A stretch of DNA of 64,000 bases. Source: Olsenella profusa F0195. Its GTDB lineage: Bacteria; Actinomycetota; Coriobacteriia; Coriobacteriales; Atopobiaceae. A model generated the notes under the pieces. That model was not told the DNA's origin and made no database searches. It was given only the letters and a program-made list of their open reading frames with translations. The first letter of the stretch is position 1; each line of letters starts with the position of its first letter. Positions 44,870 to 53,426 of the stretch are shown here, piece after piece. Made by a program: the position numbers and the translations under genes. Location: positions 1 to 64,000 of the forward strand of contig NZ_AWEZ01000064.1 of assembly GCF_000468755.1 (NCBI RefSeq), given 5' to 3'.

Positions 44870-45439
44870 ATGAGGCTGGACAAGGCACGGACCGCTCTCC
44901 TCGTCATAGACGTCCTGGTCACCAAGGGCGAGGACACGCTCTATACCCAAGACCCCGCCGAGCAGGGGCTCGTGGGGGCATCCGTGAGGGTCGTGGACGC
45001 CGCGCGCGCGATGGGGTTGCCCGTCATCTTCTGCTGCGATCAGCACATCCCCGGACTCGACCGTGAGCTTGACCTGTGGGGAGACCATGGCATCAAGGGC
45101 CTGGCCATCCCCAACCCGGCACTGCGGGCGGGGTCGGGCGAGAGGGACTTCATCATCCCCAAGCGCCGCTACTCGGGGTTCTTCCAGACGGACCTCGACC
45201 TCACCCTGCGCGAGCTGGGCGTGGACACGCTCATAGCCGTTGGCGAGGACACCAACATCTGTGTGCTGCACACCCTGGCGGATGCCTACTTCCTGGGCTA
45301 TGGGACCATCGTGGTGGAGGATGCCACGCGCACCTTCCTGTGCGGCACGCAGGAGGCGGGCATCGAGCACTGCCGGCGGTGCTTTGGATCCACCATCACG
45401 ACGACCGAGGAGCTGGTGACAGCGCTCGCACAGGCGTGA
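44870..45439 (+). CDS. Isochorismatase-like cysteine hydrolase
   Basis: This 189-residue Rossmann-like hydrolase has the catalytic triad of the nicotinamidase/isochorismatase superfamily: Asp14 (VIDVLV), Lys98 (IIPKRRYSGF) and Cys131 (DTNICVLHT). A cis-peptide motif before the Cys is present in modified form (VGEDTNIC). Nicotinamidase is one possibility, but the metal-binding DxHxxxH motif is not evident; QHIPGLD stands in that place. The ATG at 44870 has AAGGAGG seven bases upstream. It is divergent from the flavin oxidoreductase and is followed by a 41-codon membrane peptide gene. Confidence 0.85.
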   Translation: MRLDKARTALLVIDVLVTKGEDTLYTQDPAEQGLVGASVRVVDAARAMGLPVIFCCDQHIPGLDRELDLWGDHGIKGLAIPNPALRAGSGERDFIIPKRRYSGFFQTDLDLTLRELGVDTLIAVGEDTNICVLHTLADAYFLGYGTIVVEDATRTFLCGTQEAGIEHCRRCFGSTITTTEELVTALAQA

Positions 45440-45489
45440 GCGGACGGTAATGTCCCGGATGTATGGCGTCCACTAGACGAGGAGCGATC

Positions 45490-45615
45490 ATGGCCTTTGA
45501 TCCCTATGTGGTGTTCATCCAAGCAATGGCCTATGTGAAGGAGCTTTTGGGGCTGGCACTGATGATGCTGGGGTGCATCGCGCTGGTGAAGTACCTACGC
45601 ACGCCTCATACGTAA
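45490..45615 (+). CDS. Small single-pass membrane protein (41 residues)
   Basis: A short frame starts at ATG 45490, six bases after GAGGAG, and ends at TAA 45613-45615. The peptide begins MAFDPYVVFIQAM, has one hydrophobic helix (LLGLALMMLGCIALV, ~19-33) and a basic end KYLRTPHT, so a positive-inside orientation with the C-terminus in the cytosol is likely. It lies 50 bases after the cysteine hydrolase gene and may share its transcript. I recognise no family. The good ribosome site and clean membrane topology argue for a real gene. Confidence 0.6.
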   Translation: MAFDPYVVFIQAMAYVKELLGLALMMLGCIALVKYLRTPHT

Positions 45616-45655
45616 GAGATCTTCTGCGGCAACATACGGTATGTGGTGCACACAC

Positions 45656-45687
45656 AGGACCACCCACATGGTGGGCGGCCCTGCTTT
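45656..45687. terminator. Hairpin between convergent transcripts
   Basis: Bases 45656-45667 and 45671-45682 can pair over 12 positions in the minus-strand transcript (two G-U pairs), with A-C mismatches on the plus strand. A GCTTTT follows on the plus side. It lies between the small membrane gene and the end of pnp and may stop either transcript. Confidence 0.45.
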
Positions 45688-45735
45688 TCACCTCTGGTAT
45701 TTGCACTGAGGCAGAACTGGCTGCGACACCGAGGC

Positions 45736-47955
45736 CTATCCCTCGTGGTGACGACGGGGCTGGCGGCCGGAGCCGTTGCCCGTGCCCCTGTCGCCCGGAT
45801 GACGATGCCCACGCGCGTGGCGCGTACCGTTGTGCTCGTGGGACGCGCCGGGACCGGCGGGAGCCTCGGGCTTGTCGAGACGATCCAGGCTCACCTTGCC
45901 CTTCTCGTCCACCTCGATGACCTTGACCTTGACCTCGTCACCGATGTTGAGGACGTTCTCGACCTTCTCCACGCGACCCTTGGCGACGCGGGAGATGTGC
46001 AGCAGGCCGTCCTTGCCCGGCAGTAGCTCGACGAAGGCACCGAAGGGCTGGATGTTGACCACGCGACCAGTGTACTCCTCGCCCATCTCGGGCACCTTGA
46101 CGATGGCCTTGATGCGCTCGGCGGCCTCCGTACCCGCGCCACCGGTGCCGGCGATGAAGACGGTGCCGTCCTCCTGGATGTCGATCGTGGCGCCCGTGTC
46201 GTCCTGGATGCCACGGATGACCTTGCCGCCGGAGCCGATGACGTCGCGGATCTTGTCCGTGGGGATGGAGAGGCTGATGATGGAGGGCGCCGTCTCCTTG
46301 GTGGACGTGCGCGGCGCGGGAATCTCGTCGAGCATGGCGTCGAGGATGAGCATGCGGCCCTCGTGCGCCTGTTGGAGTGCCTGCCTCAGGATCTCGGGCG
46401 TGAGGCCGGTGGCCTTGTTGTCCATCTGCATGGCCGTGATGCCCTTGGTGGTGCCGCACACCTTGAAGTCCATGTCACCCAGGAAGTCCTCGAGGCCCTG
46501 GATGTCGGTGAGGACCACCGTCTTGCCCTCCTCTTGGATGAGGCCCATGGCCACACCGGAGACGGGGCGCCTGAGCGGCACGCCCGCGTCCATGAGGGCG
46601 AGCGTCGAGCCGCAGGTGGATGCCATCGAGGAGGAGCCGTTGGACTCCATGACCTCGGAGACCACGCGGATGGTGTAGGGAAACTCGTCCTCGGAGGGGA
46701 TCACGGGCAGCAGTGCCCGTTCGGCCAGGTTGCCGTGACCGATCTCGCGGCGCTTGGGGCTGCCCATGCGACCCGTCTCGCCGGTGCAGAACGGCGGGAA
46801 GTTGTAGTGGTGGATGTAGCGCTTGCCGTCGACCGGCTCGATGGTGTCAAGACGCTGCCACTCGTTGAGCATGCCGAGGGTGGCCACGGAGAGCACCTGG
46901 GTCTGACCACGCTGGAAGAGGCCGGAGCCATGCACGAGCGGCAGGTAGTTGGGCTTCACCATGAGCGGGCGCACCTCGGTGGCGGAGCGTCCGTCCACGC
47001 GCTCGCCGGTCTCCACGACCATCGTGCGCATGGCGTGCTTCTCGAGGCTCTTGAGCTCCACGGGGATGGCGCGGCCCCACTCGACCTGCTCCTCCTCGGA
47101 GAACTCGGCCCGGATGGCCTCCTTCAGGTCCTCGACCCTGCCCATGCGGGAGAGCTTGTCTGCGTTCTTGAGGGCGGCGCTCATCTCCTCGAAGTGCGCC
47201 CATACGCGCTCATGCACCTCGGGCACGGGCTGGTCAAGCTCGTAGTGCCGCTGGACGATGGGGCCGCCCACCTCCTCTACCTTGGCAAAGAACCTCTTCT
47301 CCTCCTTGCAGAAGGCCGCGATGGCCTCCTGGCCAAAGGCCATGGCGGCCAGCATGTCCTCCTCGGAGATCTCCTGGGCGCCCGCCTCGAGCATGGAGAT
47401 GAAGGTGGCTGAGCCCGCGAGCTCGAGGTCGAGGTCGGACGCATCGCGCTCCTCATAGGTGGGGTTCACGACGAACTCGCCGGTCTCGACGTTGCGACCG
47501 ATGCGCACGCCGGCCAGCGGACCCTCGAAGGGCACGCCACCCACCGTGAGCGCCGCGGAGGCGCCCATGATGGAGATGGTGTCGACGGAGTTCACCTGAT
47601 CGGCCACGAGTGGCATGGCCACGATCTGGACCTCGTTGCGAAAGCCCTCCGGGAAGGACGGGCGGATGGGGCGATCGATCATGCGGGCCGTGAGGGTGGC
47701 CTTCTCGGAGGGACGGGCCTCGCGCTTGAGGTAGCCGCCGGGGATGCGGCCCACGGCGTACATCTTCTCGATGAAGTCAACGGTGAGCGGGAAGAAGTCG
47801 TAGTTCTTGCGCTCCTTGGAGACCACCACGGTCACGTTGACCGTAGAGTCGCCGCAGGACACCAGGCACTCTCCGGTAGCCTGCTTTGCGAGCTCGCCTG
47901 TGGTGAGGGCATAGTGCTTGCCATAGAGGTCGAACTCGTGCGTAACCTTTGCCAT
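45736..47955 (-). CDS. pnp: Polynucleotide phosphorylase
   Basis: This 739-residue phosphorolytic 3'-5' exoribonuclease has two RNase PH domains, KH and S1. Recognisable strings are FFPLTVDFIEKMYAVGRIPGG, RMIDRPIRPSFPEGF, FPPFCTGETGRMGSPKRREI and STCGSTLALMDAGVP. The KH loop is IGSGGKVIRGI and the S1 domain runs EYTGRVVNIQPFGAFVELLPG. The last ~35 residues form a His/Arg/Gly-rich tail not typical of enterobacterial PNPase. It lies downstream of rpsO with a terminator between, the usual rpsO-pnp order. AGAGGAAAAG precedes the ATG. Confidence 0.97.
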   Translation of the reverse strand: MAKVTHEFDLYGKHYALTTGELAKQATGECLVSCGDSTVNVTVVVSKERKNYDFFPLTVDFIEKMYAVGRIPGGYLKREARPSEKATLTARMIDRPIRPSFPEGFRNEVQIVAMPLVADQVNSVDTISIMGASAALTVGGVPFEGPLAGVRIGRNVETGEFVVNPTYEERDASDLDLELAGSATFISMLEAGAQEISEEDMLAAMAFGQEAIAAFCKEEKRFFAKVEEVGGPIVQRHYELDQPVPEVHERVWAHFEEMSAALKNADKLSRMGRVEDLKEAIRAEFSEEEQVEWGRAIPVELKSLEKHAMRTMVVETGERVDGRSATEVRPLMVKPNYLPLVHGSGLFQRGQTQVLSVATLGMLNEWQRLDTIEPVDGKRYIHHYNFPPFCTGETGRMGSPKRREIGHGNLAERALLPVIPSEDEFPYTIRVVSEVMESNGSSSMASTCGSTLALMDAGVPLRRPVSGVAMGLIQEEGKTVVLTDIQGLEDFLGDMDFKVCGTTKGITAMQMDNKATGLTPEILRQALQQAHEGRMLILDAMLDEIPAPRTSTKETAPSIISLSIPTDKIRDVIGSGGKVIRGIQDDTGATIDIQEDGTVFIAGTGGAGTEAAERIKAIVKVPEMGEEYTGRVVNIQPFGAFVELLPGKDGLLHISRVAKGRVEKVENVLNIGDEVKVKVIEVDEKGKVSLDRLDKPEAPAGPGASHEHNGTRHARGHRHPGDRGTGNGSGRQPRRHHEG

Positions 47956-48004
47956 TTCTTTTCCTCTGCTATCTCCGCCTGCCCCATTGCAGGCGGGCCG
48001 TCAT

Positions 48005-48032
48005 GAAAGAGGAGCGCCCGCAGGCGCCCCTC
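48005..48032 (-). terminator. Terminator/attenuator between rpsO and pnp
   Basis: A 10-bp stem with one G-U pair (48009-48018 with 48023-48032), a four-base loop and a following TTTC on the minus strand lie 18 bases past the rpsO stop. It probably reduces read-through into pnp. Confidence 0.7.
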
Positions 48033-48050
48033 ACATAGCCATATGTGATG

Positions 48051-48329
48051 CTACTGGATGTTGTCGCGGATGCCCAGGCTCTTGATGAGCGAACGATAGG
48101 CCTCGACGTCCTGCCTCTTGATGTAGGAGAGCAGGCGACGGCGCTGGCCGACGAGCATGAGCAGGCCGCGGCGGGTGTGGTAGTCCTTCTTGTGGGACTT
48201 CATGTGCTCGGTGAGGCCCTTGATGCGCTCGGAAAGCAGGGCGACCTGGACGGCGGCGGAACCGGAGTCCCTCTCGTCCTTGCCGTACTGCTTGATGAGC
48301 TCGGCCTTGCGCTCCTTGGTGACTGCCAT
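48051..48329 (-). CDS. rpsO: 30S ribosomal protein S15
   Basis: This 92-residue primary rRNA-binding protein contacts the 16S central domain. [20 protein letters not shown] and [20 protein letters not shown] are near-invariant family strings. The ATG at 48329 has AGAGGATCC upstream; longer in-frame starts upstream lack support. rpsO-pnp order is conserved across bacteria, and PNPase also processes the joint transcript. Confidence 0.97.
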   Translation of the reverse strand: MAVTKERKAELIKQYGKDERDSGSAAVQVALLSERIKGLTEHMKSHKKDYHTRRGLLMLVGQRRRLLSYIKRQDVEAYRSLIKSLGIRDNIQ

Positions 48330-48595
48330 GGTGGATCCTCTCTTTCGTATGATTCGCCTCGGACTGGGACGGCCGCCTGGCATGGGCGGGCCACCAAGTG
48401 GGAGGTACAGACTTGGATAGAGTACCATGCCTGTCATGCGAAGTCACACGGGATGGGCGGCATGCATGCAAACCCGCAGCTTGCACACATTGCGTGCCAG
48501 GCGACGTCCGTGTTACGAGCTGCGCACGGCGCCCCATGAGGCGGTATCGTAGGCATGGAGTACCCCAAAGACGTCCATCTGAAGGGATGATATCC

Positions 48596-49717
48596 ATGCG
48601 CTGTCCTACCTGCGGAACCGAACAACCCGACGAATCGGCCGTGTGCACGACGTGTGGGACACGGCTGGGCCAGCAAGTGTCCCAGGATGCGTCGGGAACC
48701 TCGTCGTCGCCTGTCGCACCTCCAGCCGGGCAGCCCTCGGTCCGGCCGCCTGCCATGCCACAGATGCCCGGTGTGCCTGTGCCGCCGACGTATACGACGC
48801 CTGCAGAGCCGCTCCCCCCGCAGCAGACGCCTCATGGTCACATGTTTTCTGCCGTCGTGACAGGCGTCGTCGTGGCAGCCGCCTGCGCCGCCATCGTGGT
48901 CGCCCTCTCGCTCAGCGGCGCCATCACGCTCAGGCCCGAGCAGGAGATCCGCGCCGATGAGGATGCCGTGATCGCCTCGCAGCAACCCACGCTCCTCACG
49001 GGAACCACGCTCACGGAAGACCAGCTCGACTACCCCGTGGCAAGCTACACATATAATGGCGTGGTGCACGTGATCAGTGCCCGAGAGGTCATCATGTATG
49101 GCTCCTCCCTTGAGGCGGCAAAGAACGATGACGGCACCTACACCATGCCCACAGCCGACACGGTGCTCAGCATAGTGCGCACCAACGCTCTCCTGGAGGA
49201 GGCCAAAAACCAAGGCATCACGGTTTCCGATGAGGAGGTGAGTGCCTACGCGCGTCAGTATAGCGGCACTGATGACTTTGATGACATCGCCCAGCGCTAT
49301 GGCATAGAGGTCGATGAAGCCAAGGAGCAGGTCACTCATGCTGCGACGCTATTAAAGCTCAAGGACAAGGTGACCAACGGTCCGATAGGTGATGTGCCGA
49401 CAGCGCCCGACCAGCCGAGTGATGGCAACCCGGATATGACGTCGGTAGACTATGCCCGCTACATCATCGACCTTGCCGGGGACGAATGGGATGCCGAGGC
49501 AGGCACGTGGAGGGATCCCGACAGTCCCTACGCACTGGCACTGGCCGGTTATGAGGTGACCAACGACTCGGCGTCCTACGCCGCGGCACAGGCTGCGTAC
49601 GCGGTCGCCGTCCAGAAGTATCAGCAGGCAACACAAGCGGCGAGCAAGACTTGGACGGACTATGTGAACAGCGTGTTTGGAGCTGCAGACGTCCACATCG
49701 GTACCCTCGTGTCGTAG
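48596..49717 (+). CDS. Zinc-ribbon membrane protein with SurA-like chaperone domain
   Basis: This 373-residue protein starts with a zinc ribbon (MRCPTCG and CTTCG, four cysteines), then a Pro/Gln-rich linker (~30-80) and one membrane segment (AVVTGVVVAAACAAIVVALSL, ~84-104). An outer region carries a SurA/trigger-factor-like N-domain signature (EEAKNQGITVSDEEVSAYARQ then DDIAQRYGIEVDEAKEQV, ~200-255). No parvulin PPIase domain follows. It may be an extracytoplasmic foldase or a cell-surface scaffold with a cytosolic metal-binding head. ATG 48596 has AAGGGATGA upstream. Function is inferred only from layout. Confidence 0.6.
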   Translation: MRCPTCGTEQPDESAVCTTCGTRLGQQVSQDASGTSSSPVAPPAGQPSVRPPAMPQMPGVPVPPTYTTPAEPLPPQQTPHGHMFSAVVTGVVVAAACAAIVVALSLSGAITLRPEQEIRADEDAVIASQQPTLLTGTTLTEDQLDYPVASYTYNGVVHVISAREVIMYGSSLEAAKNDDGTYTMPTADTVLSIVRTNALLEEAKNQGITVSDEEVSAYARQYSGTDDFDDIAQRYGIEVDEAKEQVTHAATLLKLKDKVTNGPIGDVPTAPDQPSDGNPDMTSVDYARYIIDLAGDEWDAEAGTWRDPDSPYALALAGYEVTNDSASYAAAQAAYAVAVQKYQQATQAASKTWTDYVNSVFGAADVHIGTLVS

Positions 49718-49828
49718 GCCCAGCTCTTCTCGCTGTTTCCCCTCTTTGAAAATGTCTTGGCATAGGTAGAAAGGTGGATAATCAGGGGACCCGACGCCCC
49801 GTCCGCTGCCGACAGGAAGGACTCCCCG

Positions 49829-50650
49829 ATGCCACACAGGCCCAAGCTCCTCGCGCTCGACATGGATGGAACGCTGCTCACGAGCACGAAGCAGATAGCG
49901 GCCCAGACGTCCGAGGCCCTGGCGGCCCTCTGTGCCACGGGCGTCACCATCGCGCTCTCCACCGGTCGCGGGCCGGCGGAGCTCAACGACTTCGCGGGGC
50001 GGCTCCCCTGGGCTTCGCTTGGCTCGCTCTGTAGTGGCGGTCTCGTATATGACCTGCGCGCCGGCAGGCCCCTCGCGAGCACGCCCATCCCCGATGCAGA
50101 GGCCTTGGCCTGCATCGGGGCCGGCGGGCGCGAGGGTGCCATGGTGCACCTGAGCACCACCACCCGCTCCGTCACGCAGACGGGCTTCATCGAGCACTGC
50201 GAGGACTATGCCGTGGGCGTCTACAAGCCCATGTTCCGCCGGCAGTGGGATTGCTCGGACGACCTTACGGCCTACGTCGCCGACCATCCCAACGCCGTCA
50301 TCAAGATAGACATCTACCACCCCAGCCCCGCGGCCCGCGAGAGAACGCTCGCCCAGCTCTCGGCGGACACGTCCCTTGCGCTCAAGCGTGCGGAGACCAC
50401 CTCGGTGGAGTGCACCGCCCGCGGCGTCGACAAGGCCCTCGGCCTCATGCGTCTGTGCGGGCTGTTGGGCATCGACCGTGCCGACGTGGTGGCCATCGGC
50501 GATGATGACAACGACCTCGACGCACTCGAGGTGGCGGGGACGGCCGTTGCCATGGGCAACGCGAACGAGCGCGTGCAGGCCGTCTGTGACCTGGTCGTTG
50601 CGGACAACGACCACAACGGCATCGTCGAGGCCATCGAGTGGCTCTTCTAG
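49829..50650 (+). CDS. Cof-type HAD-IIB phosphatase
   Basis: This 273-residue cytosolic hydrolase of the HAD superfamily has nucleophile Asp in LALDMDGTLLTS (motif I), ALSTGRG (motif II), a Lys in the ALKRAE/DKALGL region (motif III) and AIGDDDNDLDAL (motif IV). The C2 cap between motifs II and III is the Cof type. Substrates of such enzymes are usually sugar phosphates, FMN or related phosphates, and the specific one cannot be read. It is monocistronic and convergent with recO. Confidence 0.9.
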   Translation: MPHRPKLLALDMDGTLLTSTKQIAAQTSEALAALCATGVTIALSTGRGPAELNDFAGRLPWASLGSLCSGGLVYDLRAGRPLASTPIPDAEALACIGAGGREGAMVHLSTTTRSVTQTGFIEHCEDYAVGVYKPMFRRQWDCSDDLTAYVADHPNAVIKIDIYHPSPAARERTLAQLSADTSLALKRAETTSVECTARGVDKALGLMRLCGLLGIDRADVVAIGDDDNDLDALEVAGTAVAMGNANERVQAVCDLVVADNDHNGIVEAIEWLF

Positions 50651-50822
50651 GCCATCCGTCCGAGTCGTTCGCATTCTTTGGGAGGGGCCTGCGCATTCCT
50701 CTCAACATAACCACAGGTAGCTGTGTTATTGACTCTACAGTTTATCGCGGATGGCGGCCCAACAGTGCATACGACTCCATCAGCCGGGAGGAGAGATTGC
50801 ATACGACTCAGGAAGGGGCAGC

Positions 50823-51575
50823 CTAGACGCTGAGCAGGAACTCGAAGGCGCGCAGGCGCGCGTCGAGATGCGTGGCGGCCCACCGGTGCGCGAGCGAGAC
50901 CAGCTCCGTCGAGGTCTCGAGGTCGATCCCCGATGCCAGGAGCGCGTCGAAGGTGAGCCCGATGAGGGAGCAGAGCCAGTCGCGTCGCGCCGGGCCCATC
51001 TCCTCGGCACCCGGCACGTCCTTGGCGCAGCTCGCGCACAGCACGCCGCCCGCGCGCACGGAGAAGTACGAGACATCCGCATCCCCACAGGCCACGCACG
51101 AGTCGAGCGCGGGGCGCCACCCTGCATGGGCCAGCACCTTGAAGGCGTAGGTCGCGACGACCAGGTCGAGATGCTCCTGGTCCGCGGCCTGCTCGACGGC
51201 CGCCAGTGCGCGTGAGCAGATGGGATACAAAAAGCCGTCCTTGCTGTCCTGAAAGCACGTGAGGCGGGCGACCTCGGCGATGGCGCTTGCGGCGCTCAAG
51301 CGCGCGAAGTCTCCGCGTATACGCTGGTGTGCATCGACGAGCGACGCCTCGGAGACGATGTCCAGCGCCCCCCTGCCCTTGGCCAGCAGGAAGTCCGTCT
51401 CCGAGAAGAGCTCCACACGCGAGGCGAGGCGTCCACCCGGCTTGCGGGCACCCTTGGCAACGGCGCGCACCTCGGCTCCCGACGCCGCGAGCAGCGTGAG
51501 GATGAGGTCCTGCTCCGCGAGCTTCGTGCGGTCGAGTACGATGGCGCTCGTACGGTATGTACGCCGACCCGCCAT
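50823..51575 (-). CDS. recO: DNA repair protein RecO
   Basis: This 250-residue mediator loads RecA in the RecFOR pathway. The N-terminal OB fold (YRTSAIVLDRTKLAEQDLIL) is followed by a helical domain and a zinc site with Cys160, Cys163, Cys180 and Cys183 (CVACG and CASC). ATG 51575 gives the usual start; it begins eight bases after era. The recO-era-dgkA-ybeY-phoH order is widely conserved in Gram-positive bacteria. Confidence 0.95.
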   Translation of the reverse strand: MAGRRTYRTSAIVLDRTKLAEQDLILTLLAASGAEVRAVAKGARKPGGRLASRVELFSETDFLLAKGRGALDIVSEASLVDAHQRIRGDFARLSAASAIAEVARLTCFQDSKDGFLYPICSRALAAVEQAADQEHLDLVVATYAFKVLAHAGWRPALDSCVACGDADVSYFSVRAGGVLCASCAKDVPGAEEMGPARRDWLCSLIGLTFDALLASGIDLETSTELVSLAHRWAATHLDARLRAFEFLLSV

Positions 51576-51583
51576 AGCTTGGC

Positions 51584-52516
51584 CTACTCCTCCACCGTGA
51601 GGCCCATGTGACGGATCTCGTTCTGGTCGCGTCGCCACTGCGGACGCACGTGCACCGTCAGGTCGAGGAAGACCCTGGCTCCCAGCAGTCGCTCGACATC
51701 CACGCGCGCCGCACTGCCGATGCGCTTGATCACGGTGCCCTTCCTGCCGATGACCATGGCCTTCTGCCCCTCGCGCTCAACCACGATGGTGCAGGTGACA
51801 GAGGCGTGCCCGTCGTGGGCCCACGCGATGTCATTGCAGAGCACGCCCACGGAGTGGGGCACCTCCTGTCTCATGTTGAGAAGGACCTTCTCGCGCACGA
51901 ACTCGGCCACGAGCTCCTCGTCGGTCATGTCCACGTCCATGTCCTCGGGGAACCATCGCGGTCCCACGGGCAGATGCGCTGACACGAGGCTCACGAACGA
52001 GCGGACGTTGAAGCCCTCCTTGGCCGAGAGCACGAGCGCGTCATCGAAGGGGGTCAACCCTCGACCTGCCTCGAGCTGAGCCTGAGCCTTTTCGGGTTCG
52101 ACCAGGTCAGCCTTGGTGATGACGAGCAGTTTGTAGGGAGCCTTGGACTCCTGCACGTGGCGGGCCACCCACTCGTCTCCCCTGCCCACCGGTTTGGTGG
52201 CATCGATCAGGAGGCTCGCTATGTCCACCTCCGCGAGCTCGGCGATCGCTGCCCTGTTGAGCTCCTTGCCCAGGGTGTCCTTGGGCTTGTGCAGCCCCGG
52301 CGTGTCCACGATCACGAGCTGGGAGTCCGGTGTGTTCACGACGGCCCTCATGCGGCGGCGCGTGGTCTGAGCCACGGGGCCCGTGATGGCGATCTTGCCG
52401 CCGTAGCAGGCATTGAGCAGCGTGGACTTGCCCACGTTGGGCCGCCCCACCAATGCGACGAAACCGCTGTGGAACTCTTGAGTCTTGGGGGCGCTTGTGT
52501 CCGTGTCCATGGGCAT
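51584..52516 (-). CDS. era: GTPase Era
   Basis: This ~310-residue GTPase helps 16S rRNA maturation and 30S assembly. The G domain shows GRPNVGKSTLLNA, the TTRRRMRAV switch region, DTPGLHKP and TKAD. A C-terminal KH domain contains EREGQKAMVIGRKGTVIK. Two ATGs, at 52516 and 52510, both follow AAGGTAAGG; the first is used here. It lies 26 bases after dgkA. Confidence 0.95.
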   Translation of the reverse strand: MPMDTDTSAPKTQEFHSGFVALVGRPNVGKSTLLNACYGGKIAITGPVAQTTRRRMRAVVNTPDSQLVIVDTPGLHKPKDTLGKELNRAAIAELAEVDIASLLIDATKPVGRGDEWVARHVQESKAPYKLLVITKADLVEPEKAQAQLEAGRGLTPFDDALVLSAKEGFNVRSFVSLVSAHLPVGPRWFPEDMDVDMTDEELVAEFVREKVLLNMRQEVPHSVGVLCNDIAWAHDGHASVTCTIVVEREGQKAMVIGRKGTVIKRIGSAARVDVERLLGARVFLDLTVHVRPQWRRDQNEIRHMGLTVEE

Positions 52517-52542
52517 CCTTACCTTGGGAAACTGGGGAGGGG

Positions 52543-52920
52543 TCAGCGGAAGAACAGCGCGTTCACGTACACGCAGATGCCCGCAAGGGCCACGAGCAGT
52601 GTGGTCACCCAGGTCGCTGCCGCCGCGACGTCCTTTGCGCGGCCCGCGAGCGGATGGAACTCGGGGCTCACGAGGTCCACCACGGTCTCGATGGCGGTGT
52701 TCAGAAGCTCGCTGGCCAGCACGACGGCTATGCAGATGAGGATGATGGCCCAGCTCACGAGGTCGAGCTGGCACACGAAGCCCATCGCGATGGCAAGCGC
52801 CCCACCGGCCAGCATCACCTTGAAGTTGCGCTCCTGCAGCGCTGCGCTCCTGAAGCCCTGAAAGGCGAAGAGAAAGCTCCTGCGGAACGAGGGGTGGTGC
52901 GGGTTCTTGCCGGGGATCAT
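52543..52920 (-). CDS. dgkA: Diacylglycerol/undecaprenol kinase (DgkA family)
   Basis: This 125-residue integral membrane kinase has three hydrophobic helices. The catalytic and nucleotide region reads ELLNTAIETVVDLVSP and AGRAKDVAAAA, which is family-invariant. In Gram-positive bacteria the enzyme mostly phosphorylates undecaprenol, recycling the cell-wall lipid carrier. Its ATG overlaps the ybeY stop by four bases, indicating coupling. Confidence 0.95.
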   Translation of the reverse strand: MIPGKNPHHPSFRRSFLFAFQGFRSAALQERNFKVMLAGGALAIAMGFVCQLDLVSWAIILICIAVVLASELLNTAIETVVDLVSPEFHPLAGRAKDVAAAATWVTTLLVALAGICVYVNALFFR

Positions 52921-53426
52921 CGATCCTCACCCTCCCGATGCCGCGTGAGCGTCACGGGGTCGATGGGCGCGTCCGTGGCGATCCTGACCACTAGCGCATC
53001 CTCGCGAGCCTCCATGATCGCGGCCTCCGCATCGTCGAGATGGTCATACCCCAGAAGATGCAGCAGGCCATGTACGAGCAGCAGGCGGAACTCATCCGCA
53101 TACGTGGTGCCGAACTCCCGCGCCTGACGCTCGATGTAGGCGGGTGCCAACACGACGTCTCCCAGTTCGCAGGGCTCACCGGGGGCGAGGTCGGGATCAT
53201 CGGGTCGCTCGCACCCGAGCGAGAGCACGTCGGTCGGCCTGTCCTGGCCGCGCCACGCGCGGTTGAGGGCGCGCATGCGCCCGTCCGTGACCACGCTCAC
53301 CGAGACGGAACAGGGCCGAGTGACCTCCTCCTCGGCGAACACGAGGGCGACATCCGCCTCCAGCTCGCGAAGGTCGATGGGGGCCGACACCCCCTCGTCA
53401 CACGAGACGTCGACCTCACTCGTCAT
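52917..53426 (-). CDS. ybeY: Endoribonuclease YbeY
   Basis: This 169-residue metalloenzyme works in 16S rRNA 3'-end processing and 70S quality control. The zinc motif HGLLHLLGYDH is intact, and the preceding RALNRAWRGQDRPTDVLSLG is typical. ATG 53426 is chosen since it gives a normal N-terminus; it overlaps the phoH stop by 11 bases. Neighbours era, recO and phoH match the conserved ribosome/RNA-maturation cluster. Confidence 0.96.
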   Translation of the reverse strand: MTSEVDVSCDEGVSAPIDLRELEADVALVFAEEEVTRPCSVSVSVVTDGRMRALNRAWRGQDRPTDVLSLGCERPDDPDLAPGEPCELGDVVLAPAYIERQAREFGTTYADEFRLLLVHGLLHLLGYDHLDDAEAAIMEAREDALVVRIATDAPIDPVTLTRHREGEDR

